In this document: positions 11,238 through 22,639 of the stretch, piece by piece
How the letters are laid out: each line of letters begins with the position of its first letter
How positions within the stretch are numbered: position 1 is the stretch's first letter
Assembly: GCF_038502225.1 (NCBI RefSeq)
Contig: NW_027197006.1
Location: 1 to 64,000, forward strand
Reading direction: 5' to 3'
From: Cherax quadricarinatus
Taxonomy: Eukaryota; Arthropoda; Malacostraca; Decapoda; Parastacidae
Length of the DNA: 64,000 nucleotides
The notes under the pieces: generated by a model
The model's database searches: none
The model's input: only the letters and a program-made list of their open reading frames with translations
Told to the model about the DNA's origin: nothing
Position numbers and translations under genes: made by a program

Positions 11238-11305
<68 letters not shown>
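11169..11305. repeat. (CA)n microsatellite between A2 and A3
   Basis: This is a CA run with a few CG, CT and AT interruptions. It joins the end of A2 directly to the first codons of A3. Confidence 0.97.
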
Positions 11306-11309
<4 letters not shown>

Positions 11310-12730
11310 GAAGACAGCAAATGTGGTCCCAATCTTTAAAAAAGGAGACAGACATGAAACACTAAACTACAGACCAGTGTCACTGACATGTATAGCATGC
11401 AAAATCATGGAAAAGATTGTCAGGAGAAGAATGGAGGAACATCTAGAAAGGAATGATCTCATCACCAGCAGACAACATGGTTTCAGAGATGGGAAATCCT
11501 GTGTCACAAACCTACTGGAGTTCTATGACATGGTGACAGCAGTAAGACAAGAGAGAGAGGGGTGGATGGATTGCATTTTCTTGGACTGCAAGAAGGCTTT
11601 TCACACAGTACCGCACAAGAGATTAGTGCAAAAACTGGAGGACCAAGCAGGGATAACAGGGAAGGCACTACAATGGATCAGGGAATACTTGTCAGGAAGA
11701 CAGCAGCGAGTCATGGTACGTGGCGAGGTGTCAGAGTGGGCACCTGTGACCAGCGGGTTCCCACAGGGGTCAGTCCTAGGACCAGTGCTGTTTCTGGTAT
11801 TTGTGAACGACATGACGGAAGGAATAAACTCCGAGGTGTCCCTGTTTGCAGATGACGTGAAGTTGATGAGAAGAGTTCATTCTATCGAAGACAAGGCAGA
11901 ACTACAAAGGGATCTGGACAGGCTGCAGACCTGGTCCAGCAACTGGCTCCTGGAGTTCAATCCCACCAAGGGCAAAGTCATGAGGATTGGGGAAGGGCAA
12001 AGAAGACCGCAGACGGAGTACAGTCCAGGGGGCCAGAGACTACAAACATCACTCAAGGAAAAAGATCTTGGGGTGAGTGTAACACCAGGCACATCTCCTG
12101 AAGCGCACATCAACCAAATAACTGCCGCAGCATATGGGCGCTTGGCAAACCTCAGAACAGCATTCCGACATCTTAATAAGGAATCGTTCAGGACCCTGTA
12201 CACCGTGTACGTTAGGCCCATATTAGAGTATGCGGCACCAGTTTGGAACCCACACCTAGCCAAGCATGTAAAGAAACTAGAGAAAGTGCAAAGGTTTGCA
12301 ACAAGACTAGTCCCAGAGTTAAGAGGTATGTCCTATGAGGAGAGGTTAAGGGAAATCAACCTGACGACACTGGAGGACAGGAGAGATAGGGGGGACATGA
12401 TAACGATTTACAAAATACTGAGAGGAATTGACAAGGTGGACAAAGACAGGATGTTCCAGAGACTGGACACAGCAACAAGGGGACACAGTTGGAAGCTGAA
12501 GACACAGATGAATCAAAGGGATGTTAGGAAGTATTTCTTCAGCCACAGAGTAGCCAGGAAGTGGAATAGTTTGGGAAGCGATGTAGTGGAGGCAGGATCC
12601 ATACATAGCTTTAAGCAGAGGTACGATAAAGCTCATGGTTCAGGGAGAGTGACCTAGTAGCGACCAGTGAAGAGGCGGGGCCAGGAGCTTGGACTCGACC
12701 CCTGCAACCTCAACTTGGTGAGAACACACA
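11306..12730 (+). mobile_element. Family A CR1-type LINE, copy A3 (best preserved 3' half)
   Basis: The 5'-truncated copy begins inside the reverse transcriptase at a [19 protein letters not shown] block immediately after a CA tract. It ends with aggcggggccaggagcttgg and acttggtgagaacacac. Unlike its neighbours, it carries one uninterrupted frame to the natural stop, which suggests a relatively recent insertion. Confidence 0.92.
11323..12657 (+). CDS. Reverse transcriptase, C-terminal part of family A ORF2 (444 codons, 5'-truncated)
   Basis: This open frame encodes most of the non-LTR reverse transcriptase and the C-terminal region. Approximate residues: FKKGDR 5-10, NYRPVSLTC 15-23, [10 protein letters not shown] 51-60, motif A FLDCKKAF 86-93 with catalytic Asp 88, FPQGSVLGP 146-154, catalytic FADD 175-178, then [15 protein letters not shown] and [16 protein letters not shown] in the thumb, and a terminal [17 protein letters not shown] block. 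The second Asp of the usual KAFDTVP is His here. The real protein would start about 700 codons upstream (endonuclease, compare A11). The ATG used is internal, so expression as an independent protein is unlikely. Confidence 0.85.
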   Translation: MVPIFKKGDRHETLNYRPVSLTCIACKIMEKIVRRRMEEHLERNDLITSRQHGFRDGKSCVTNLLEFYDMVTAVRQEREGWMDCIFLDCKKAFHTVPHKRLVQKLEDQAGITGKALQWIREYLSGRQQRVMVRGEVSEWAPVTSGFPQGSVLGPVLFLVFVNDMTEGINSEVSLFADDVKLMRRVHSIEDKAELQRDLDRLQTWSSNWLLEFNPTKGKVMRIGEGQRRPQTEYSPGGQRLQTSLKEKDLGVSVTPGTSPEAHINQITAAAYGRLANLRTAFRHLNKESFRTLYTVYVRPILEYAAPVWNPHLAKHVKKLEKVQRFATRLVPELRGMSYEERLREINLTTLEDRRDRGDMITIYKILRGIDKVDKDRMFQRLDTATRGHSWKLKTQMNQRDVRKYFFSHRVARKWNSLGSDVVEAGSIHSFKQRYDKAHGSGRVT

Positions 12731-14029
12731 GGAGGAGGGTGGTGGAACACCTGTAACGGAACAAGATTATAAATGAAAACCAGCATGGGTTCATGGAAGG
12801 CAAATCCTGTGTCACAAACCTTATGGAGTTTTATGACAAGGTAACAGAAGTAAAACACGAGAGAGAGGGGTGGGTTGATTGCATTTTCCTGGACTGCAGG
12901 AAGGCCTTTGACACAGTTCCTCACAAGAGATTAGTGCAGAAGCTGGAGGATCAGGCGCATATAACAGAGAGGGCACTGCAATGGATCAGGGAATACCTGA
13001 CAGGGAGGCAACAACGAGTCATAGAACGTATCAAAGTGGGCGGCTGTGACGAGCGGGGTCCCGCAGGGGTCAGTTCTAGGACCAGTGCTATTTTTGTTAT
13101 ATGCGAGCGACAAGATGGAAGAAATAGACTCTGAAGTGTCCCTATTCACAGATGATGCGAAGCTGATGAGGAGAATTAAATTGAATGAGAATGAGGCAGG
13201 ACTGCAAAGAGACCTGGACAGGCTGGACATGTGGTCCAGAAACTGGCTTCTCGAATTCAATCCTGCCAAATGCAAAGTAATGAAGATTGGGGAGGGGCAA
13301 AGAAGACCGCAGACAGAGTATAGGCTAGGTGGACAAAGACTACAGACCTCACTCAGGGAGAAAGATCTTGGGGTGACCATAACACCGAGCACGTCACCGG
13401 AGGCACACATCAACCAAATAACCGCTGCAGCATACGGGCGCCTGGCAAACCTGAGAATAGCGTCCTGATACCTTAATAAGGAATCGTTCAAGACACTGTA
13501 CACTGTGTATGTTAGGCCCATACTAGAGTATGCAGCACCATTCTGGAACCCACACCCACACACGCACGTCAAGAAGTTAGAGAAAGCACAAAGGTTCACA
13601 ACAAGACTAGTCCCAGAGCTCAGGGGAATGTCGTACGAGGAAAGTTGAGGGAAATCGGACTGACGACCCTGGAGGACAGAAGGGTCGGGAAAGACATGAT
13701 AACGACATACAAGATACTGCGGGGAATAGAGAAGGTGGACAGAGACAGGATGTTCCAGAGAGGTGACACAGAAACAAGGGGTCACAATTGGAAGCTGAAG
13801 ACTCAGACGAGTCACAAGAATGTTAGGAAGTATTTCTTGAGTCATAGAGTCATCAGGAAGTGGAATATCCTAGCAAGTGAAGTAGTGGAGGCAGGAACCA
13901 TACATAGTTTTAAGAAGAGGTATGACAAAGCTCAGGAAGCAGAGAGGGAGAAGACCTAGTAGCGATCAGTGAACAGGCGGGGCCAGGAGCTGAGTCTCGA
14001 CCCCTGTAACCACAATTAGGTGAGTACAC
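12731..14029 (+). mobile_element. Family A CR1-type LINE, copy A4
   Basis: A4 starts at the region equivalent to RRRVVEHLERNKII, directly after a short CACA stretch at the end of A3. Frames are broken but readable: [16 protein letters not shown] near 12797, DCRKAFDTVPHKRL near 12894, [14 protein letters not shown] near 13052 after a frameshift, LFTDDAKLM near 13145 (Thr for Ala in the catalytic FADD box), and the C-terminal frame at 13645-13959 with RKYFLSHRVIRKWN. It ends ggccaggagctgagtctcg and ttaggtgagtacaca. Confidence 0.88.
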
Positions 14030-14030
14030 A

Positions 14031-15320
14031 CTGGAAAGAAACAAGTATATAATTGACAACCAGCACGGTTTCAGGGAAGGAAAATCCTGTGTCACAAACC
14101 TACTAGAGTTTTATGACAAGGTGACAGAAGTATGACAAGAGAGGGGTGGATCGACTGCATTTTTTTGGACTGCAAGAAGGCCTTCGACACAGTTCCTCAC
14201 AAGAGGTTACTGCAAAAGCTAGAGGATCAGGCACACATAACAGGAAAGGCACTGCAATGGATCAGAGAATACCTGACAGGGAGGCAACAACGAGTCATTG
14301 TACGTGACGAGGTGTCAGAGCGGGCGCCTGCGACAAACGGGGTTCCACAGGGGTCAGTCCTAGGACCTGTGCTGTTCTTGGTATATGTGAACGACATCAC
14401 GGAAGGGATAGACTCAGAAGTGACCTTGTTTGCAGATGATGTGAAGTTAATGAGAAGAATCAAATCGGATGAGGATCAGGCAGGACTACAAAGAGACCTG
14501 GACAGGCTACAAGCCTGGTCCAGCAACTGGCTTCTTGAGTTTAACACTGCCAAATACAAAGTCATGAAGATTGGGGAAGGGCAAAGAAGACCGCAGACAC
14601 AATATAGTTTAGATGGCCAAAGACTGCAAACCTCACTCAAGGAAAAAGATCTGGTGGTGAGTATAACACCGAGCATATCTCCTGAGGCGCACATCAATCA
14701 GATAACTGCTGCAGCATACGGGCGCCTGGCAAACATACGGATAGCGTTCCGATACCTCAGTAAGTATTCGTTCATGACTCTGTATACCATTTACGTCAGG
14801 CCCATACTGGAGTATGCAGCACCAGTTTGGAATCCACACCTAGTCAATCACGTCAAGAAATTAGAGAAAGTGCAAAGGTTTGCAACAAGACTAGTCCTAG
14901 AGCTACGGGGATTGTCCTACGAAGAAAGGTTGAGGGAAATCGGCCTGACGACACTGGAGGACAGGAGGGTCAGGGGAGACATGATAACGACATATAAAAT
15001 ACTGCGCGGAATAGACAAGGTGGACGAAGACGGGATGTTCTAGAGTAGGGACACAGAAACAAGGGGTCACAATTGGAAGTTGAAGACTCAGATGAATCAA
15101 AGGGATTTTAGGAAGTATTTCTTCAGTCATAGAGTTGTCAGGCCGTGGAATAGCCTAGAAAGTGACATAGTGGAGGCGGGAACCATACATAGTTTTAAGG
15201 CGAGGTATGACAAAGCTCATGGGGCAGGGAGAGAGAGGACCTAGTAGCAATCAGCGAAGATGCAGGGCCAGGAGCTAAGACTCGACCCCTGCAACCACAA
15301 ATAGGTGAGTACAAATAGGC
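14031..15320 (+). mobile_element. Family A CR1-type LINE, copy A5
   Basis: This 5'-truncated copy starts just before ERNKYIIDNQHGF and is preceded by only a few CA units. A 303-codon frame (14132-15043) keeps [36 protein letters not shown] and intact LFADDVKLM, then stops in the C-terminal region (tag at 15042), after which the RKYFFSHRV block is still readable. An early frameshift near 14130 separates the first coding block. The copy ends at ataggtgagtac, followed by a second aggcgagtac. Confidence 0.88.
14132..15043 (+). pseudogene. Reverse transcriptase fragment of copy A5
   Basis: The 303-codon open frame contains motif A (FLDCKKAF), the PQG block and an intact FADD catalytic box, so the core active site is preserved in sequence. 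It lacks the upstream fingers and endonuclease, and the C-terminus is cut by a premature stop. It is the second best coding remnant of the family after A3. Confidence 0.8.
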
Positions 15321-15352
15321 GAGTACACACACACTCACACACAAACACACAC

Positions 15353-16513
15353 GGTGGGTAGACTGTATTTTGATGGACTGCAAGAAGGCCTTCGACACAA
15401 TTCCTCAGAAAAGATTAGTGCAAAAGCTGGATGATCAGGTGCACATAACAGGAAGGGCACTGCAATGGTTAACAGAATACGTGACAGGGAGGCAACATCG
15501 AGTTATGGTACGTGACGAGGTATCAGAATAAGCGCGTGTGACTAGCGGGGTTTCACAGGGGTCAGTCCTAGAACCAGTACTGTATTAGGTATATGTGAAA
15601 GACAAGACAGGAAGGATAGGCTCAGAAGTGTCCCTGTTTGTTGATGATGTGAAGTTATTGAGGATAATTAAATCGGATGAGGATCAGGCAGGACTACAAA
15701 GGGACTTGGACAGAATGGAAGATTGGTCCAGCAACTGGCTCCTCGAATTTAACCCTGCCACATGCAATGCAATGAAGATTGGAAAAAGAAAAAAGAAACC
15801 GCAGACAGAGAATAGGCTAGGTGGTCAAAAACTGCAAACCTCACTCGAGGAAAAGGATCTTGGGGTGAGTGTAATACCGAGCACATCTCCTGAGGCGCAC
15901 ATCAACCAGATAACTGCTGCAGCATATGAGCGCCTGGCAAACCTGAGAATAGCGTTCAGACACCTCAGCAAGGAACCGTTGAAGACTCTGTACACAGTGT
16001 ACGTCTGGCCCATACTGGAGTATACCTTACCAGTTGGAACCCACACCTGGTCAATAATGTCAAGAAATTAGAGAATGTTCAAGGGTTTGCAACTAGACTA
16101 GTTCCAGAGCTAAAAGGAACGTCCTAAGAAGAAAAGTTAAGGGAAATCGGCCTGACAACACTGGAGGACAGCAGGGTTAGGGGAGACATGATAACGACAT
16201 AGAAAATACTACGAGGAATTGACAAGGTGGACAGAGACAGGATGTTCCAGAAATGGGACGCAAAAACAAGGGGTCATAATTGGAAGTCAAAGACTCAGAC
16301 GAGTCAAAGGGATGTTAGGAAGTATTTGTTTAGTCATAGAGTTGTCAGGAAGTAGAACAGTCTGGCAATTGATAAAGTGGAGGCAGGATCCATATATAGT
16401 TTTATAACAGGTTTGATAAAGCTCATGGAACAGGAGGAGAGAGAACCTACTAGCAATCAGTGAAGAGGCGGTGCCAGGAGCTATGAATTGACCCCTGCAA
16501 CCACAAATAGGTG

Positions 16514-16515
<2 letters not shown>
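15353..16515 (+). mobile_element. Family A CR1-type LINE, copy A6
   Basis: A6 begins at the WVDCILMDCKKAFDTIP equivalent after a CA tract. The frame breaks several times; LFVDDVKLL (Val for Ala in the FADD box) is near 15640, and the C-terminal blocks are in other frames to about 16380. The 3' end is aataggtgagtacacac. It is a non-functional remnant. Confidence 0.85.

Positions 16516-16548
<33 letters not shown>
16516..16548. repeat. (CA)n microsatellite between A6 and A7
   Basis: This is a clean CA run that ends exactly where A7 coding sequence begins. Confidence 0.95.
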
Positions 16549-16551
<3 letters not shown>

Positions 16552-17459
16552 AGACTCTGAAATGTCCCTGTTTGCAGATGACGTAAAGTTGATTAGAGGA
16601 ATTCAATTGGACGAGGACCAGGCAGAATTACAAAGGGATTTGGACAGGCTGCAGGACTGTTCCAGCAACTGGCTCCTGGAGTTCAACCCCACCAAGTGGA
16701 AAGTCGTGAAGATTGGGGAAGGACAAAGAAAACTGCAGACGGAGTACAGTTTAGGGAGCCAGAGGCTACAAACCTCTCTCAAGGTAAAGGATCTTGGGGT
16801 AAGTATAACACAGAACATATTTCCTGAGGCGCACATCAAGCAAATAACTGCTATAGCATATGGGCGCCTAGCAAACGTAAGAACAGCATACCGACATCAT
16901 AATTAGGAATCGTTCAGGATCCTGTACACTGTGTATGTTAGACCCATATTGGAATATGTAGCACCATTTTGGAACCCACACCTAGCCAAACACGTAAGGA
17001 AACTAGAGAAGTGTAAAGGTTTGCAACAAGACTGGCCCTGGAGCTAAGGGGTATGTCCTACGAGAAGAGGTTAAGAGAAATCGACCTGACGACACTGGAG
17101 GACAGGAGAGATAAGGGGGACATGAAAACGACATATAAAATACAGAGAGGAATCGACAAAGTGGACAGAGACAGAATGTTCCAGAGATGGGGCACAGCAA
17201 CAAGGGGTCACAGTTGGAAGTTCAAGACTCAGATGAATCACAGGGATGTGAGGAAGAGTTCTTCAGTCACAGAGTTGTCGGGAAGTGAAATAGTCTGGGA
17301 AGTGATGTAGTGGAGGCAGGATCCATACACAGCTTTAAGAGAGTTATGATAAAGCTCATGGAGCGGGAAGAGTGACCTAGTAGCGGCCAATAACGAAGGG
17401 GGCCAGGAGCGTGAATCGACCCCTGCAACCACAACTAGGTGAGTACAACTAGGTGAGTA
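16549..17459 (+). mobile_element. Family A CR1-type LINE, copy A7
   Basis: A7 begins just before the catalytic box ([15 protein letters not shown]), so the upstream reverse transcriptase motifs are missing. The thumb and C-terminal region follows in several frames ([15 protein letters not shown] near 17068). The 3' end carries the terminal motif twice, ctaggtgagtacaactaggtgagtac. The end of this family therefore varies by short tandem repetition. Confidence 0.87.
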
Positions 17460-17837
17460 CACACACACACACATAAATATACATACAACACACACACACA
17501 CACACACACACACATGCACGTATAAATACACATACAACACACACATACACACAGACAATCATGAACTGGTGACACCTGTCTATAAACACTGACCACAAAC
17601 CTTCACTACACCTCCCTCACATACCTACATTGTCTCACTCACTCTCTTCACCACTCACAATCTCACTCGCGCTCTCTTTGACACACTCTTTTACACTCAC
17701 ACTCTCCCTCACTCACGCTCTCCCTCACTCACGCTCTCCCTCACTCGCACTATCTCACACTTGCGCTCACTTTCACACTCATCCAATCTCACACCCACAT
17801 CCTAACAGACGCGCTCACCCACACACACACACACGCG
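17460..17837. repeat. CA- and CT-rich low-complexity block
   Basis: CA runs at about 17461-17550 are followed by non-repetitive sequence and then degenerate tctcactcacgctctccc repeats at about 17630-17790. There is no coding evidence. Confidence 0.85.
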
Positions 17838-17885
17838 CGGCCAGGAGCTGAGTCTCGATTCCTGCAACCACAATTAGGTGAGTAC
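17838..17885 (+). mobile_element. Family A LINE, 3'-end stub A8
   Basis: Only ggccaggagctgagtctcg through ttaggtgagtacacac remains, with CA-rich sequence on both sides, as for A0. Confidence 0.85.
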
Positions 17886-18001
17886 ACACACACACAAATA
17901 CATAACCACACCCAAACACATACCAACACCAACACCCAAACACATCCATACCCACACTCACTGTCACCCACACCAAAACAAACACCCCCCCTCCCCAGAC
18001 A
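17886..18001. repeat. Degenerate CA-rich tract between A8 and A9
   Basis: Imperfect acaca and acccaca repeats link the A8 tail to the start of A9. Confidence 0.85.
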
Positions 18002-19268
18002 CACAGGAGGAGTGGTGGAACTCCTGGAACGGAACAAGATTATAAATGACAACCAGCATGGATTCATGGAAGGCAAATCCTGTGTCACAAACTTTCTGGA
18101 GTTTTAAGACAAGGTAACAGAAGTAAGACACGAGAGAGAGAGGGGTGGGTTGATTCCATTTTCCTGGACTGCAGGAAGGCCTTCGACACAATTCCTCACA
18201 AGAAATTAGTGCAGAAGCTGGAGGAGGCGCATATAATAGGAAGGGCACTGCAATGGATCAGAGAATACTTGACAGGGAGGCAACAACGAGTCATCGTACG
18301 TGAAGAGGTATCACAGTGGGCGCCTGTGACGAGCGGGGTACCAGAGGGGTCAGTTTTAGGACCGGTGCTATTCATGATATATGTGAATGACATGATGGAA
18401 TTGATAGACTCTGAAGCGTCACTGTTCGCAGATGATGTGAAGTTGATGAGAAGAATTAAATCGGATGAGGATGAAGCAGGACTACAAAGAGACCTGGACA
18501 GGCTGGACATGTGGTCCATAAACTGGATTCCCGAATTCAGCCCTGCCAAATGCCAAGTCATGAAGATTGGAGAAGGGCAAAGAAGACCGCAGGCAGAGTA
18601 TAGTCTAGGTGGACAAAGACTACAGACCTCACTCAGGGAGAAAGATCTTGGGGTGACCATAATACCGAGCACGTCATCAGAGGCACACATCAACCAGATT
18701 ACTATTGCAGCATATGGGCGCCTGGCAAACCTGAGAATAGCGTTACAATACCTTAATAAGGAATCGTTCAAGACACTGTACACTGTGTACGTTAGGCCCA
18801 TATTGGAGTATGCAGCACCAGTTTGGAACCCACACCTGGTCAAGCACGTCAAGAAATTAGAGAAAGTGCAAAGGTTTGCAACAAGGCTAGTTCCAGAGCT
18901 CAGGGGAATGTCGTACGACGATAGGTTGAGGGGAATCTGACTGACGACACTGGAGGACAGAAGGGTCAGGGGAGACATGATAACGACATAAAAGATACTG
19001 TGGGGAATAGACAAGGTGGACAGAAACAGGATGTTCCAGAGAGGGGACACAGAAACAAGGGGTCACAATTGGAAGCTGAAGACTCAGACGAGCCACAGGG
19101 ATGTTAGGAAGTATTTCTTCAGTCATTGAGTCGTCAGGAAGTGGAATAGCCTAGCAAGTGATGTAGTGGAGGCAGGAACCATACGTAGCTTTAAGATGAG
19201 GTATGACAAAACTCAGGAAGCAGAGAGAGGGGACCTCTTTCTGAAGAGGCGGGGCCAGGTGAGTATAA
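18002..19268 (+). mobile_element. Family A CR1-type LINE, copy A9
   Basis: A9 starts at the RVVELLERNKIINDNQHGF region. A 243-codon frame (18209-18940) covers [25 protein letters not shown] (Glu replaces Gln in the PQG box), LFADDVKLM and the [11 protein letters not shown] thumb block, and ends at a premature stop in RLRGI. The C-terminal block continues degraded to about 19215. The 3' end has gccaggtgagtataattaggtgagtac, again a duplicated terminal motif. Confidence 0.88.
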
Positions 19269-19315
19269 TTAGGTGAGTACACTCACACACACTCTCACAC
19301 TCACACACTCACACA

Positions 19316-19400
<85 letters not shown>

Positions 19401-19406
19401 ACACAC
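19269..19406. repeat. (CA)n microsatellite between A9 and A10
   Basis: This is a long CA run with a few CT interruptions; A10 coding sequence starts at its right edge. Confidence 0.97.
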
Positions 19407-21018
19407 CAGCAAGTGCTGGATGAGGTACATATAGCCAAGGAGGAGGTGAAGAAGCTGCTGCGAGAACTTGACACCTCAAAGGCGGTGGGACCAGACATCT
19501 CTCCATGGGTCCTTAAAGAGGGAGCAGAGATATTATGTGAGCCATTAACAAAGATCTTCAACAAATCATTTGAAACTGGGCAACTCCCTGAGGTATGGAA
19601 AATGGCAAATGTAGTCCCAATTTTTAAAAAGGGAGACAGACATGAGGCACTAAACTACAGACCTGTATCACTAACGTGTATAGTATGCAAGGTCATGGAG
19701 AAGATCATCAGGAGAGTGGTGGAGCACCTAGAAAGAAACAAGTGTATAATTGACAACCAGCACGGTTTCAGGGAAGGAAAATCCTGTGTTACAAACCTAC
19801 TAGAGTTTTATGACAAGGTGACAGAAGTAAGACAAGAGAGAGAGGGGTGGATCGACTGCATATTTTTGGACTGCAAGAAGGCCTTCGACACAGTTCCCCA
19901 CAAGAGGTTACTGTAAAAGCTAGAGGATGAGGCACACATAACAGGAAAGGCACTGCAATGGATCAGAGAATACTTGACAGAGAGGCAACAACTAGTCATG
20001 GTACGCGACGAGATGTCAGAGTGGGCGCCTGTGACAAGCGGGGTTCCACAGGGGTCAGTCCTAGGACCTGTGCTGTTCTTGGTATATGTGAACGACATAA
20101 CGAAAGGGATAGACTCAGAAGTGTCCTTGTTTGCAGATGATGCGAAGTTAATGAGAAGAATCAAATCGGATGAGGATCAGGCAGGACTACAAAGAGACCT
20201 GGACAGGCTACAAGGCTAGTCCAGCAACTGGTTCCTTGAATTTAACCCTGCCAAATGCAAAGTCATGAAGATTGGGGAAGGGCAAAGAAGACCGCAGACA
20301 CAATATAGTTTAGATGGCCAAAGACTGCAAACAAACCTCACTCAAGGAAAAAGATCTGGGGGTGAGTATAACACCGAGCTTATCTCCTGAGGCGCACGTC
20401 AATCAGATAACTGCTGCAGCATACGGGCGCCTGGCAAACCTACGGATAGCGTTCCGATACCTCAGTAAGGATTCGTTTAAGACTCTGCATAACATTTACG
20501 TCAGGCCCATACTGGAGTATGCAGCACCAGTTTGGAACCCACTCCTAGTCAAGCACGTCAAGAAATTAGAGAAAGTGCAAAGGTTTGCAACAAGACTAGT
20601 CCCAGAGCTACGGGGATTGTCCTACGAAGAAAGGTTGAGGGAAATCGGCCTGACGACACTGGAGGACAGGAGGGTCAGGGGAGACATGATAACGACTTAT
20701 AAAATACTGCGAGGAATAGACAAGGTGGACAAAGACGGGATGTTCCAGAGAAGGGACACAGACACAAGAGGTCACAATTGGAAGTTGAAGACTCAGATGA
20801 ATCAAAGGGATGCTAGGAAGTATTTCTTCAGTCATAGAGTAGTCAGGCCGTGGAATAGCCTAGAAAGTGACGTAGTGGAGGCGGGAACCATACATAGTTT
20901 TAAGGCGAGGTATGATAGAGCTCATGGGGCAAGGAGAGAGAGGACCTAGTAGCAATCAGCGAAGAGGCGAGGCCAGGAGATGTGACTCGACCCCTGCAAC
21001 CACAAATAGGTGAGTACA
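19407..21018 (+). mobile_element. Family A CR1-type LINE, copy A10
   Basis: A10 starts further upstream than most copies, in the linker (HQQVLDEVHIAKEEVKKLLRELDTSK). A 167-codon frame (19413-19916) covers [28 protein letters not shown] and motif [15 protein letters not shown], then stops at 19914. Frames at 19974-20219 ([14 protein letters not shown] and LFADDAKLM) and 20314-20949 (the whole thumb and C-terminus) follow. Only about three disabling changes are visible. It ends ataggtgagtac. Confidence 0.9.
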
Positions 21019-21483
21019 CATAGAAGCTTTAGACCCTAGTAGCAAGTTCCGCTTTTTATAACCCAGAATTACTGGTATGTATTAGCAGTATCTCCCCCTC
21101 ACACCTCCACCACACACACGAACACATACATATACACACATACACACACATGCACACACACACCTGCACTAGGACAATATGGTAACTAACTAGGCGAATA
21201 CACACACACAGACACACACACACACACACGAACACACACACACGCAAGCACACACACACACATGCACAAGCACATATACACTTGACACAAACAAGTACCC
21301 CCCTCCCCTAACCACCTCTCTCCTTCCCTAACCACCTCACCTTAGCCACCTACCCCTCCCCCAAACCATCTAACCCCTCCCCATACCATTTAACCCTCTC
21401 CCCCAACTACCTCCCCCCTCCAATAACCATCCTCCCCCTCCCCATAACCATCCATCCCTTCTCCCCCCAACCATCTATTCCCC
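21019..21483. repeat. CA-rich and C-rich low-complexity block
   Basis: CA tracts (about 21105-21290) are followed by a C-rich degenerate repeat built from ccctcccc and taaccatc pieces (about 21297-21483). No gene is visible. Confidence 0.85.
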
Positions 21484-21633
21484 TCCCCTTTCCTTCTGTG
21501 GAGCAATGGGAGAACCTAGAACTAGGATGAGAACAAGGGGCTCGAAGGACGAATCTGGGGGGAGGACTGGGAAGCAGAGCTCAAAAAAAGGGAGGAAGAC
21601 TGGGGAAGGAGACTAAAAGAGCTGGCAAGGAAG

Positions 21634-22431
21634 ATGTTAGAGAGGTTAGAAGCAGAATGCAGAAGGTGGAAGCAACATGCCACAACAGCAGAAAACAAGA
21701 TAAAGAGATTAGAAGAGGAGCTGAGACATCTGAAACAGCATAAAGACAAAGATATTACAGAAGTAGCATCGGCAATGGCTACATCAGACACAGACAACGG
21801 GTCTGAAGGGAGCATGGGAACAAAACTGTATGCAGAGGTCCTGTCAAACCCACATGGGGCCAAAACAAAGACAGGGAGCACACTAGGACAAAATGTGAGG
21901 TTGGAAGACATTGAAGGAACTAGGACATATGAAGGGACCTTACCAGACACCTGTGGGGGCCAGGAACAGGTGAGCAGGAAGGAGAAACCAAGTAGCATAG
22001 GGGCCATAGCTAGGGAAGGGACTGAAGGAAGGAACACTCCACGGGAAGGAACTGAAACACATCAAAGGATGCAATGGGAGTTACAGTGGGAGGTGGAAAG
22101 GGGGAGATCAGTGTTTGTCTATGGGCTAGACGAAGCTAAAGGGGAAACTTATGAGGAAAGAAAGCAGGAGGAGAAAAAAGTGATTGAAGGTATCATGAAG
22201 GTGATAAGTGAGGGGGAAATAACCCAGGTGGCAAATTTTCGGAGAATTGGGTGGTTCACAAAGAAAAGGAATTGGCCTCTCAAAGTAATTTTCAAGGCAG
22301 AATCAACCCGAACCATGATCCTGCAGGAGAAAGCACGACTGAGAGGCAAGCAGGAGTTCATGAGTGTGTTCCTCGATCGAGACAGAACACAGAAGGAAAG
22401 GAAGACGATGAAAGAGAGAGTTCAGAAATGA
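21634..22431 (+). CDS. Family A ORF1 protein (coiled-coil and RRM-like nucleic-acid chaperone)
   Basis: The frame is open for 265 codons. The N-terminal third is charged and heptad-rich (LERLEAECRRWKQHATTAEN, then KRLEEELRHLKQH), consistent with a coiled coil. The C-terminal third (SVFVYGLDEAKGETYEER, VANFRRIG, WPLKVIFKAESTRTMIL, VFLDRDRTQKERK) matches the RRM-like domain found in many LINE ORF1 proteins. Coding-like sequence continues upstream of the ATG in this frame (KKREEDWGRRLKELARKM), and another frame offers an ATG at 21507, so the true start probably lies upstream with a frameshift between. ORF1 proteins bind the element RNA; this copy is probably no longer functional. Confidence 0.75.
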   Translation: MLERLEAECRRWKQHATTAENKIKRLEEELRHLKQHKDKDITEVASAMATSDTDNGSEGSMGTKLYAEVLSNPHGAKTKTGSTLGQNVRLEDIEGTRTYEGTLPDTCGGQEQVSRKEKPSSIGAIAREGTEGRNTPREGTETHQRMQWELQWEVERGRSVFVYGLDEAKGETYEERKQEEKKVIEGIMKVISEGEITQVANFRRIGWFTKKRNWPLKVIFKAESTRTMILQEKARLRGKQEFMSVFLDRDRTQKERKTMKERVQK

Positions 22432-22639
22432 AAGAAGAAATGGGAGGAAATGAAAAAGGAGAGCAGAATAACCCAGGAACAAGTTGAAGGACAAGCACAC
22501 CCCTAGAAACACCTGCAGAAGGACCCCAGCCACGACACCCCCAAGGCAACTGAACAATCCAAGCCATCCATCACACACCGATCCCTCTGTTCCCACCCCC
22601 CGCACCACAGTTACAGTATTAGAACAGAAGTTGAAGGTT

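Noticed and set aside
11123..11355. Cys-Val and His-Thr repeat frames
   Set aside because: Translations of a (CA)n tract.
12931..13845. Minus-strand frame of 304 codons across copy A4 (and a similar 284-codon frame at 18196-19050)
   Set aside because: Antisense shadows of family A reverse transcriptase; the same antisense frame appears in other copies because the sense codons are conserved.
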